Below, in pieces: positions 1 through 5,668 of a stretch of DNA of 5,668 nt (positions within the stretch are counted from its first letter, which is position 1; the number at the start of each line of letters is the position of its first letter). Source of the stretch: Micrococcales bacterium UBA2465 (GTDB taxonomy: Bacteria > Actinomycetota > Actinomycetes > Actinomycetales > Microbacteriaceae); the NCBI GenBank assembly GCA_002342255.1, contig DDPP01000083.1:1-5668 (forward strand), in the 5' to 3' direction. The notes below the pieces were generated by a model. It ran no database searches and had not been told where the DNA came from. It saw only the letters and a list, made by a program, of their open reading frames with translations. Made by a program: the position numbers and the translations under genes.

Positions 1-1148
1 ACTTTTTCAGCGAATAACGCATGTGTGCCAACGATTATCTTTGCTTTGCCCGAAACGATTCCAAGTAGCGCGCTCTTTCTATCCGCTGTGGCTAATTGGC
101 CGGTAAGTAAAGTCAGCCCTAATTCTTTTGCCTTTTTCTCCCCTAGAGTTCTAAGAATCGACTGGTAGTGCTGGGAAGCCAAAACCTCAGTAGGAGCAAG
201 CAATGCAGATTGCCCTTCGCTTTCAGCAACCGTAAGCATGGACCTTACCGCGACCAAAGTTTTTCCTGAACCCACTTCACCTTGTAGCAGTCGATTCATA
301 GGGTGACCTGAAGCTAGGTCCTTGGCAATTTCATTTCCAATCAGAATCTGCTTGTTGGTCAGCTGGAAAGGAAGCTCGGCATCAAATTGTTCCAGCAGGC
401 CTTTGGTTTTCGCTTCCCGAATTGTGCTCTGCTGGTTTTTGCTTTCCAAACGTGACTTGATCAAGGTTGCCTGAAGCATAAAAGCTTCGTGATACTTCAG
501 AGTTGCTATTGCCTCTTGAACTTCTTTCATCGTTCTGGGTTGATGAATCTGTCTAAGGGCGGTGTCCATTGGAAGCAAATCTTTGGATAGTTCTTCTGGA
601 ACTTCATCCTGCATTTTTTCCAAGCCATCCAGCACTATTCGAACTGAGCGTTGAATCATCCAGGTAGTGCAGGTAGACGATGCTGGATAAATAGGAATAG
701 GGAGTTCTGCCCAAGCCTTGGCAACCTCATCTTCTATTTCGTCATTGAATAAGGCATAATCCGGATGGGATAACTGAAGTTTCCCGTTATAACTACCAAT
801 TTTTCCTGACCAGAGTCCTCTGGTACCTGGGGTGAGTTTTTGTTTACGCCAAGCCTGATTGAAGAAAGTTGCTGTTACAAAGCCATGTCCGTCAGTGATT
901 TTCACTTCGAGGATGTGACCAGACTTGCCTTTCATTCTTCGTTCTGAAACATCCACCACATCAGCAATTAACGTTGCATTCTCACCAACAGGAATCTCAG
1001 TGATTCGGGTTAGTTCACCACGTTCGGCATATCGCCTTGGATAGTGAGTCAACAAATCTGCAACCGAAACCAAACCAAGGTTCTTGGCCAAAGACTTTGC
1101 AGTCTTATCGCCAAGCAACCTATCCAGCGGTGTTTGCGGTAACAGCAT
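1..1148 (-). CDS. recG: ATP-dependent DNA helicase RecG, N-terminal part (3' end beyond window)
   Basis: RecG is a superfamily 2 helicase that binds stalled replication forks and Holliday junctions and drives branch migration and fork regression. Translating the minus strand from the ATG at 1148 gives 382 codons with no stop, running off the left edge. That is about half of a usual RecG of roughly 700 residues, so this is a window truncation and not a broken gene. Visible in order are a helical N-terminus with HYPRRY at 35-40, the OB-fold wedge region at about 50-135 (with ATFFNQAW), PIYPA near 150, the Q-like motif LPFQLTNKQ (259-267), Walker A GEVGSGKT (290-297), motif Ia APTEVLA (318-324) and GTHAL (374-378). 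The DExH box and helicase C domain lie outside. The start is supported by GGGGAAG 8 nt upstream. The gene is divergent from rsmD, with 46 bp between the starts. The family assignment is secure. Confidence 0.96.
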   Translation of the reverse strand, partial: MLLPQTPLDRLLGDKTAKSLAKNLGLVSVADLLTHYPRRYAERGELTRITEIPVGENATLIADVVDVSERRMKGKSGHILEVKITDGHGFVTATFFNQAWRKQKLTPGTRGLWSGKIGSYNGKLQLSHPDYALFNDEIEDEVAKAWAELPIPIYPASSTCTTWMIQRSVRIVLDGLEKMQDEVPEELSKDLLPMDTALRQIHQPRTMKEVQEAIATLKYHEAFMLQATLIKSRLESKNQQSTIREAKTKGLLEQFDAELPFQLTNKQILIGNEIAKDLASGHPMNRLLQGEVGSGKTLVAVRSMLTVAESEGQSALLAPTEVLASQHYQSILRTLGEKKAKELGLTLLTGQLATADRKSALLGIVSGKAKIIVGTHALFAEK

Positions 1149-1156
1149 GTTTAAAT

Positions 1157-1163
1157 CTTCCCC
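1157..1163 (-). promoter_or_regulatory. Shine-Dalgarno site of recG
   Basis: On the minus strand this reads GGGGAAG and sits 8 nt before the ATG at 1148. It supports that ATG as the recG start and indicates a leadered mRNA, unlike the two plus-strand genes, which show no such site. Confidence 0.6.
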
Positions 1164-1179
1164 GAAGGTTGAACTAAGT

Positions 1180-1185
1180 TAGGCT
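1180..1185 (+). promoter_or_regulatory. Candidate -10 element for rsmD (possibly leaderless)
   Basis: The hexamer TAGGCT fits the TANNNT pattern of actinobacterial -10 elements and ends 9 nt before the rsmD ATG. Transcription would then begin at or within a few bases of the start codon. No convincing -35 is seen 16-18 bp upstream, and no Shine-Dalgarno lies before the ATG. The element includes an in-frame TAG (1180-1182), which also rules out an upstream rsmD start. This is inferred from pattern only; such hexamers are common by chance. Confidence 0.35.
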
Positions 1186-1186
1186 A
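1181..1186 (-). promoter_or_regulatory. Candidate -10 element for recG
   Basis: Read on the minus strand this is TAGCCT, a TANNNT match lying almost exactly opposite the candidate rsmD -10. A transcript starting about 7 nt downstream would have a leader of roughly 25 nt, which includes the recG Shine-Dalgarno. Other TANNNT matches on this strand (for example TAGTGT at 1195-1190 and TAACTT at 1181-1176) are alternatives. No good -35 is visible. Confidence 0.28.
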
Positions 1187-1189
1187 GCC
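1182..1189. repeat. 8-bp perfect palindrome GGCTAGCC in the recG-rsmD spacer
   Basis: GGCTAGCC equals its own reverse complement and overlaps the candidate -10 hexamers of both divergent genes. It may simply be the product of two back-to-back -10 elements, or a small operator half. An 8-bp palindrome alone is weak evidence for protein binding. Confidence 0.4.
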
Positions 1190-1194
1190 ACACT

Positions 1195-1764
1195 ATGACA
1201 AGAATCATCGGAGGCATCGCGGGAAGCCGAGTGTTAGCCTCACCAGCCAAGGTAACTAGACCCACCAGCGATCGCATCCGCGAAAGCATATTCAACCGGC
1301 TGGATGCTCTAAACCTAATTGAAAATGCCAAGGTTTTGGACTTATACGCAGGCACCGGTGCCCTAGGTCTTGAAGCTGCCAGTCGCGGAGCTAAACAGGT
1401 AGTTCTAGTCGAACAACATAAGCAAGCCCTTGGTGGAATCATCCAGAACATGAAGATGATTAAGGCGGCTCTCCTAAAAGAAGGTGTTGAAGTTGACCTT
1501 AGAGCTGAAGGTCGTTCGGTGCAGAGTTTCTTGAATACTTCACCTGCAGGTTTCAACCTGGTTTTTATAGATCCCCCATATGAGTTATCTAACCAGGAAC
1601 TTGAGGGCAACCTGAACTCATTAGTCCAGTGGTTAGAACCAGAAGCAGTGGTTGTTTTAGAGCGATCTAGCCGCTCTGCTGCACCTAGTTTTCCGGCGGA
1701 ATTCAACCAAGATGAAACAAAGTCATACGGAGACACAGAAATTTACTGGTTATCAGTCAAATAA
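1195..1764 (+). CDS. rsmD: 16S rRNA (guanine(966)-N2)-methyltransferase RsmD
   Basis: RsmD uses S-adenosylmethionine to methylate N2 of G966 in 16S rRNA during assembly of the small ribosomal subunit. The 189-residue product is the usual length. It shows the family N-terminus MTRIIGG, the RPTSDRIRESIFN block (22-34), the SAM-binding motif I VLDLYAGTGALGLEAASRGA (47-66), an acidic residue ending strand 2 at VLVEQ (E73) and the catalytic DPPY tetrad (126-129) within VFIDPPY. The ATG at 1195 is the first possible start, because TAG at 1180-1182 is in frame. No Shine-Dalgarno lies in front of it, so translation is probably leaderless. recG diverges on the left and the MFS permease follows after 9 bp. 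In many actinobacteria rsmD is followed by coaD; here it is not. The assignment is secure. Confidence 0.95.
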   Translation: MTRIIGGIAGSRVLASPAKVTRPTSDRIRESIFNRLDALNLIENAKVLDLYAGTGALGLEAASRGAKQVVLVEQHKQALGGIIQNMKMIKAALLKEGVEVDLRAEGRSVQSFLNTSPAGFNLVFIDPPYELSNQELEGNLNSLVQWLEPEAVVVLERSSRSAAPSFPAEFNQDETKSYGDTEIYWLSVK

Positions 1765-1767
1765 ACT
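1762..1767 (+). promoter_or_regulatory. Candidate -10 element for the MFS gene, overlapping the rsmD stop codon
   Basis: TAAACT begins with the rsmD TAA stop and ends 6 nt before the MFS ATG. That spacing would place the transcription start at the start codon. The permease has no Shine-Dalgarno, which agrees with a leaderless transcript. The alternative is read-through from rsmD with reinitiation. No clear -35 is present. Confidence 0.3.
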
Positions 1768-1773
1768 AGATGA

Positions 1774-2982
1774 ATGACTGAAGCTACTAAGACCCAGTGG
1801 TCGAAAATTCAGGGTATGGCTGTAGCCAGAGCTTTTAGCCTCCTAGGTTCCGAACTAACACTTTTTACACTAGTTTTCCGAGAAAAGGACCTAGGTCCTG
1901 GTTCTGTCGCGGCTCTTTTCATAGTTGGAACCCTGCCGGCAATCCTAATGGCCCCTCTTGCTGGAACTTTGGCCGACAGATACAGCACCAGAGCCCTAAT
2001 CCCAATATTTTCCATCGTCGGTGGAGCTTCTGTATTCGCGCAAACTCAGCATCTACCAACTTGGCTAATTTTAACTTTGCTCTTCATTTCCAACAGCTGT
2101 GCCTCAGTGGTGGCACCAACCTGGGGTAAGTTAACTCGCACTCTAGCTACCTCAGATGATTACAGTCGTGCCAGCGGAGTAATCCAAACCTATTTCTCCA
2201 TCGCTATGTTAGGTGGACCGTTCATCGCAGGTGTTTTGGTAGAAAGAACCGGCTTCGTGGTTACCTTCCTAATTGATGGTATCTTCACCACATTGATCGC
2301 ATTGATGCCGTTCATCCTCAGAGTTAATTTTGTTCCAACAGACCGACAAGAAGGCAAGAAGACAAAACTAACCGGTGGATTTACTCACATCTTCAAGGAC
2401 AAGTTTTTGAGATCACTGACCATCATGGTTTTTGCCATGGTGCTTTGCATTAGCGTTGTGAATGTTGGCGATGTCTTCTTGCTAACTGAAAAACTGAACG
2501 CGAATGCGCTTATCTATGGTTTGGTTGGTGGCTGCTTCGCTCTTGGAATGCTGATTGGAAGCTTAATTGCCGGTGCAGTAAAGATAACTGCTAAGCAGGA
2601 GTTAGCAGCACTTGCTGTCGGTCTAGCCTTGCTTTCGCTATCCGGTATTGCCGTTGGCTTGGCTCAAAATTACTGGTTCGTGATGGGAGTTTGGTTCCTC
2701 GCTGGCTTAGGAAATGCCTGCATCAACACCTATGGAGTGGGCATGATGATTCGGGCTATTCCGATGGAAGTTCAAGGACGTGCCTTCGCAGCTTTCGGCG
2801 GAATTATTTCGGTTGCCGGTATTGGCTCACAAGGGCTAGCCGGAATCATTCTTTACACGATAGATGTGAGATTACTTTTTGTGGCTGCCGGCATTATGGC
2901 CTGTATTGCCTTCGTTAGCTTGTTCCCGATTGTCTATCAAGAACAAATAAAAGTAATTGAAACTAGTTCACATCCCGCTTAG
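1774..2982 (+). CDS. MFS transporter (12 predicted membrane helices, drug-efflux/EntS-like type)
   Basis: This is an inner-membrane secondary transporter of the major facilitator superfamily; the substrate cannot be read from the sequence. The 402-residue product has about twelve hydrophobic segments, roughly at 15-35, 43-65, 75-92, 95-118, 135-155, 160-182, 214-236, 246-270, 278-298, 300-325, 338-360 and 365-387. A hydrophilic central loop (about 184-211, lysine-rich) separates the two six-helix halves. Loop 2-3 carries a version of MFS motif A, GTLADRYSTRAL (64-75), with serine where glycine is usual. Short cytoplasmic tails and no extra domain point to the proton-driven DHA3/MFS_3 exporters, but this is a class-level guess. 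The ATG at 1774 is chosen because the ATG at 1770 meets a stop after three codons; an internal ATG at 1816 would remove the first 14 residues only. The 3' end overlaps gltA tail-to-tail by 20 bp. Confidence 0.88.
   Translation: MTEATKTQWSKIQGMAVARAFSLLGSELTLFTLVFREKDLGPGSVAALFIVGTLPAILMAPLAGTLADRYSTRALIPIFSIVGGASVFAQTQHLPTWLILTLLFISNSCASVVAPTWGKLTRTLATSDDYSRASGVIQTYFSIAMLGGPFIAGVLVERTGFVVTFLIDGIFTTLIALMPFILRVNFVPTDRQEGKKTKLTGGFTHIFKDKFLRSLTIMVFAMVLCISVVNVGDVFLLTEKLNANALIYGLVGGCFALGMLIGSLIAGAVKITAKQELAALAVGLALLSLSGIAVGLAQNYWFVMGVWFLAGLGNACINTYGVGMMIRAIPMEVQGRAFAAFGGIISVAGIGSQGLAGIILYTIDVRLLFVAAGIMACIAFVSLFPIVYQEQIKVIETSSHPA
2963..2982. other. 20-bp tail-to-tail overlap of the MFS and gltA coding regions
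   Basis: The MFS stop TAG (2980-2982, plus) and the gltA stop TAG (2965-2963, minus) each lie inside the other gene, so 20 bp code on both strands. No GC-rich hairpin followed by a T-run was found on either strand around the junction. Transcripts probably end inside the opposing gene or by Rho. Confidence 0.9.
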
Positions 2983-4246
2983 GCGAACCAATGTATAGCT
3001 GCTGTGGGCGGCCAATCTTGGTGCTGGCATCGTGGTTCATTTCACGCCAATGAGAAATCCAACCAGGTAGTCTTCCCATAGCGAAAAGCGCCGTGAACAT
3101 ACGTGGTGGGAAACCCATTGCCTTGTAAATTACACCGGTATAGAAATCTACATTTGGATAGAGCTTTCTAGAGACAAAATACTCATCGGCTAAAGCAGCA
3201 GCTTCAAGTTCTTTAGCAATATCCAAAAGTGGATCAGAGATACCAAGTTCAGCCAGAACTTGATCGGCAGTTTGCTTCACAATTCGAGCTCGAGGATCCA
3301 TGTTCTTATAAACACGGTGACCGAAGCCCATAAGCTTAATCCCCTGCTCTTTGTTCTTCACCTTTTCAATGAAAGCTTGAACGCTGATTCCAGATTCTTT
3401 TATCTCAGTAAGCATTTCCAATACAGCTTCATTTGCCCCTCCGTGCAACGGACCAAATAGTGCGCCAACACCAGCTGAAACCGATGCAAACAGGTTTGCC
3501 TGCGATGAACCAACCAAGCGAACAGTTGCAGTTGAACAGTTTTGTTCATGATCGGCGTGTAATACAAGAAGCGTGTCTAATGCCTTTGTGACAACAGGAT
3601 TCTGAATGTATTCCTCAGCCAGATTGCCAAAGGACATCCTCAAGAAATTCTCCACATAGTTCAGTGAGTTAAGCGGGTAGAGCAAAGCCTGACCCAAAGA
3701 ATTTTTATGGGAGTAGGCAACCAAAGTCGGTAGCTTGGATAACAGTCTCAATGTTGAAAGTTCTACTTGCTCATCATCGTGAGGGTCTAGCGAATCCTGA
3801 TAGAAAGTTGAAAGAGCTGAAACTCCAGCAGCTAACACACTCATCGGGTGCGCGTTTTGCGGCATAGCGTGAAATAAGTTTTTGAGATCTTCGTGGATCA
3901 AAGTGTGACGACGTAAGTCGTCATCCCACTTTGCTAATTGCTCAGCCGTTGGTAACTCACCGTAAATCAACAGATAGGCAACTTCGACGAAACTCTTTTT
4001 GCCTGCCAACTGCTCGATTGGATATCCACGGTAAAGAAGAATTCCCTGTTCGCCGTCAATGAAGGTGATGGCAGATTTAGTGTTTGCCGTGTTGACAAAT
4101 CCCATGTCGTAGGCATTTAGTCCAGTAGCGGCATTTAGCTTAGAAAAATCTATTGCTGAATCACCATCAACGGCAGGCAGGATAGGGAACTCCGCGGTTC
4201 CACCTGGGAAAGTGAGGGTGACCTTCTGGTCGTTTTCAGCTGACAA
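2963..4246 (-). CDS. gltA: Citrate synthase (type II, hexameric-type family)
   Basis: Citrate synthase condenses oxaloacetate and acetyl-CoA to citrate, the entry step of the TCA cycle, in the cytoplasm. The 427-residue protein matches the family's usual length. It has the N-terminal beta-rich extension typical of GltA (LTFPGG at 11-16), SAITFIDGEQGILLYRGYP (58-76), LHADHEQNCST (229-239), the catalytic histidine in GPLHGGANEA (H268), the signature GFGHRVYKNMDPR (307-319, H310 and R319), the catalytic aspartate in NVDFYTG (D367) and RPQQLY near the C-terminus. All catalytic positions are intact. The start codon is TTG, not ATG; it is preferred because AGGAG lies 9 nt upstream and the full N-terminal domain follows. 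It sits 23 bp downstream of dapC in the same direction, so the two are probably co-transcribed. Its stop lies inside the convergent MFS gene. No intrinsic terminator is visible after it. Confidence 0.97.
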   Translation of the reverse strand: MSAENDQKVTLTFPGGTAEFPILPAVDGDSAIDFSKLNAATGLNAYDMGFVNTANTKSAITFIDGEQGILLYRGYPIEQLAGKKSFVEVAYLLIYGELPTAEQLAKWDDDLRRHTLIHEDLKNLFHAMPQNAHPMSVLAAGVSALSTFYQDSLDPHDDEQVELSTLRLLSKLPTLVAYSHKNSLGQALLYPLNSLNYVENFLRMSFGNLAEEYIQNPVVTKALDTLLVLHADHEQNCSTATVRLVGSSQANLFASVSAGVGALFGPLHGGANEAVLEMLTEIKESGISVQAFIEKVKNKEQGIKLMGFGHRVYKNMDPRARIVKQTADQVLAELGISDPLLDIAKELEAAALADEYFVSRKLYPNVDFYTGVIYKAMGFPPRMFTALFAMGRLPGWISHWREMNHDASTKIGRPQQLYIGSPKRDVN

Positions 4247-4255
4247 TTCTGGTAG

Positions 4256-4260
4256 CTCCT
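4256..4260 (-). promoter_or_regulatory. Shine-Dalgarno site of gltA, fixing a TTG start
   Basis: On the minus strand this is AGGAG, a perfect match to the anti-Shine-Dalgarno, 9 nt before the TTG at 4246. No ATG occurs in this frame until codon 48, inside conserved sequence. The ribosome site therefore decides for TTG as start. It lies in the 23-bp gap between dapC and gltA, so gltA has its own initiation site even if co-transcribed. Confidence 0.75.
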
Positions 4261-4269
4261 AGACTTCTT

Positions 4270-5385
4270 CTAACTGCTTAAGCCTAAGGCATTACCTAGC
4301 CTGGAAGCACCTTCCAATATTTTCTCGTCGGAAGCAGTGATGGAGAATCTGACAAACTTGCTGCCGGCAGTTTCATAAAATTCACCTGGAACAACCAAAA
4401 TCCCGAGTTCAGCCATTTTTTGCACGGTGTTCCAACAGTCTTCACCTAGAGTTGCCCAAATGTATAGCCCACCTTCAGAGTCGGAAATTTCAAAGCCATA
4501 CTTTTTTACTGCGGCAACAAGCAATTCACGGCGTTTGCGATAAATGTCTTTTTCAAAAGACACATGTTGGTCATCCCGAACAGCGGCAATGACTGCTTTC
4601 TGCACTGGTGCGGGCATGATCAAACCTGAATGTGTTCGGATGTTTAGCAACTTCTTAACTAGCTTGGTATCCCCTGCAGCAAAGGCAGCTCTATAGCCAG
4701 CTAGGTTTGACTGCTTACTCAGTGAGTAAAGCGCGAGAATGTTCTCTAGGTTGCCATCGTTTACTCGAGTATCAAGGGCAGATGGAACTAATTCCTTTTC
4801 CCAATTCCCCCAACCAAACTCCGCGTAGCATTCATCAGAAGCTAAGACCGCGTCGAGCTGACGGGCCCTGAAAACCGCTTTACGCATCTGTTCCACCGTG
4901 AGAATTTTCCCATCAGGGTTCCCCGGTGAGTTCAACCAAATAAGTTTGGTGTTGGCTGGCCAAAGATCTGGATCGTCTTCGGAAACTATCTGAGCACCAC
5001 AAAGAGCCGCTCCAACGACGTATGCGGTGTAAGCAACTTTAGGTTGAATCACAACATCAGCTGGACCTAAACCCAACATCAAAGGCAATAATGAAATTAA
5101 CTCCTTTGAACCAATCGAAGGCATGACTTGCTCAGACGACAAGCCAGGAACTCCTCTTCTCCTGGCAAACCAATCAACGATTGCTTCACGTAGCTCTAAA
5201 GATCCAGCAGTGCTCGGATACCCTGGAGCATTGGTTGATGCATTCAAAGCATCTTGGATGATTTTTGGAGTTGGATCTACCGGAGAGCCAACGGATAAAT
5301 CAACAATTCCATCTGGATGGCTTTTTGCAATTTGCTCGTAAGGTTTTAGTTTCTGCCACGGATACTCTGGCAAACCTTGGAACAT
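4270..5385 (-). CDS. dapC: Succinyldiaminopimelate aminotransferase DapC (PLP-dependent, fold type I)
   Basis: DapC transfers an amino group from glutamate to N-succinyl-2-amino-6-oxopimelate, giving N-succinyl-LL-diaminopimelate in the succinylase route to diaminopimelate and lysine. The 371-residue protein is a complete class I/II aminotransferase. It has VGSPVDPTP (32-40), GYPSTAGSLELREAI for the substrate and cofactor lobe (55-69), NSPGNPDG (152-159), SDECYAEF with the pyridine-binding aspartate (D184) and tyrosine (Y187), the PLP-lysine motif SLSKQSNLAGYR (221-232, K224) and the carboxylate-binding arginine in VRFSIT (R346). The start is ATG at 5385, with AAGG 8 nt upstream, and lies 1 bp after the fdxA stop. 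That fdxA-dapC adjacency is a known actinobacterial arrangement and favours DapC over a generic aspartate aminotransferase. Substrate specificity is inferred from family and context, and actinobacteria can hold other DapC candidates. Confidence 0.88.
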   Translation of the reverse strand: MFQGLPEYPWQKLKPYEQIAKSHPDGIVDLSVGSPVDPTPKIIQDALNASTNAPGYPSTAGSLELREAIVDWFARRRGVPGLSSEQVMPSIGSKELISLLPLMLGLGPADVVIQPKVAYTAYVVGAALCGAQIVSEDDPDLWPANTKLIWLNSPGNPDGKILTVEQMRKAVFRARQLDAVLASDECYAEFGWGNWEKELVPSALDTRVNDGNLENILALYSLSKQSNLAGYRAAFAAGDTKLVKKLLNIRTHSGLIMPAPVQKAVIAAVRDDQHVSFEKDIYRKRRELLVAAVKKYGFEISDSEGGLYIWATLGEDCWNTVQKMAELGILVVPGEFYETAGSKFVRFSITASDEKILEGASRLGNALGLSS

Positions 5386-5386
5386 G

Positions 5387-5668
5387 TTAGTTGCCTTGAG
5401 GTGGAGCTGCTTGCACTACTGGGTGATCACCTGGGATTGGACCTACTTTGGCAGCTCCGCCTGGTGAACCAACAGTTGAGAAAAATTCAACATTGGCTTT
5501 GTAATAATCAGCCCATTGAGCTGGAAGATCATCTTCGTAGTAGATAGCTTCTACTGGGCAAACTGGTTCACAAGCGCCACAGTCAACACACTCGTCCGGG
5601 TGGATATAGAGCATACGGTCACCCTCATAGATGCAGTCAACCGGACACTCTGCGATGCAGGCTTTGTC
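5387..5668 (-). CDS. fdxA: Ferredoxin FdxA, 7Fe type, N-terminus beyond window
   Basis: This is a small cytoplasmic electron carrier. The minus-strand frame is open to the right edge and gives 94 visible residues, beginning [18 protein letters not shown] and continuing through [20 protein letters not shown]. The methionine at 5614 is therefore internal and not the start. Actinobacterial FdxA is about 106 residues, so roughly a dozen N-terminal residues are missing, including the first cluster cysteine. The visible cysteines match the second and third cysteines of the N-terminal half (AC, AEC) plus one more in PVDC, then [12 protein letters not shown]. This fits one [3Fe-4S] and one [4Fe-4S] cluster as in Azotobacter FdI-type ferredoxins. 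The C-terminal extension with [15 protein letters not shown] and a final PPQGN is typical of the actinobacterial form. The stop is 1 bp before the dapC ATG, indicating one transcript and probable translational coupling. The redox partner cannot be read from the sequence. Confidence 0.95.
   Translation of the reverse strand, partial: DKACIAECPVDCIYEGDRMLYIHPDECVDCGACEPVCPVEAIYYEDDLPAQWADYYKANVEFFSTVGSPGGAAKVGPIPGDHPVVQAAPPQGN
5394..5397 (-). promoter_or_regulatory. Shine-Dalgarno site of dapC inside the fdxA 3' end
   Basis: On the minus strand AAGG lies 8 nt before the dapC ATG at 5385 and within the last codons of fdxA. With the TAA-C-ATG junction, ribosomes ending fdxA would be next to this site, which suits coupled translation. 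Confidence 0.45.

Noticed and set aside
1659..1677. Perfect 6-bp inverted repeat AGAGCG / CGCTCT with a 7-nt loop inside the rsmD 3' part.
   Set aside because: No T-run follows on either strand, it lies inside conserved coding sequence, and a 6-bp stem is expected by chance. Not called a terminator.
1179..1736. A 185-codon open frame on the minus strand covering almost all of rsmD.
   Set aside because: It lies antisense to a clearly conserved RsmD, and its translation shows no recognisable domain and an irregular composition rich in Arg, Ser and Pro. It is a shadow frame.
2920..2946. Inverted repeat TTGTTC / GAACAA near the end of the MFS gene, considered as a terminator for gltA.
   Set aside because: The stem is short and AT-rich, the loop is 15 nt, and no T-run follows on the minus strand.
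3260..3460. 66-codon plus-strand open frame inside gltA, and similar short frames at 1809-2015, 2691-2918 and 5123-5341.
   Set aside because: Each is wholly inside a conserved gene in another frame, lacks a ribosome site that stands out, and has no recognisable domain.
5387..5614. Ferredoxin starting at the methionine at 5614 (75 residues).
   Set aside because: The frame stays open to the window edge, and the upstream residues contain the first-half cysteines of a 7Fe ferredoxin, so this methionine is internal.
1..5668. Search by eye for CRISPR repeats, tRNA-like folds, insertion-sequence ends, toxin-antitoxin pairs and DnaA-box clusters.
   Set aside because: None was seen. Every stretch is accounted for by six housekeeping or transport genes, so no claim of a new system is made.

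Overview
The window carries six protein-coding genes and almost no noncoding DNA. It looks like a chromosomal housekeeping segment of a small-genome, moderate-GC actinobacterium. The 7Fe-type ferredoxin followed directly by a DapC-like aminotransferase, the style of the citrate synthase and the RsmD sequence all read as actinobacterial. The base composition looks close to balanced by eye rather than strongly GC-rich. Together with the tight packing, this suggests a freshwater-type lineage such as the Luna-cluster Microbacteriaceae. That placement is inference; no rRNA or other decisive marker is present.

Layout. Positions 1-1148 (minus strand) hold the N-terminal half of recG, cut by the left edge of the window. 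A 46-bp divergent spacer follows (1149-1194), with an 8-bp palindrome that may carry overlapping -10 elements for both directions. On the plus strand come rsmD (1195-1764) and, 9 bp later, a 12-helix MFS permease (1774-2982). The permease runs tail-to-tail into gltA on the minus strand, and the two coding regions overlap by 20 bp. The remainder is one minus-strand cluster read from right to left: fdxA (cut by the right edge, stop at 5387), dapC (5385-4270, 1 bp after fdxA) and gltA (4246-2963, 23 bp after dapC, TTG start with a clear Shine-Dalgarno).

How the genes relate. RecG (replication fork and recombination repair) and RsmD (16S rRNA methylation) are information-processing genes that share a divergent promoter region. 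The permease has no assignable substrate. The fdxA-dapC-gltA cluster joins an electron carrier, a diaminopimelate/lysine pathway aminotransferase and the entry enzyme of the TCA cycle, and is probably co-transcribed.

No mobile element, CRISPR array, RNA gene, defence module or other sign of an undescribed system was seen. Intergenic DNA totals only 79 bp, and no stretch over 300 bp lacks a gene. The points worth a second look concern gene arrangement and expression signals.
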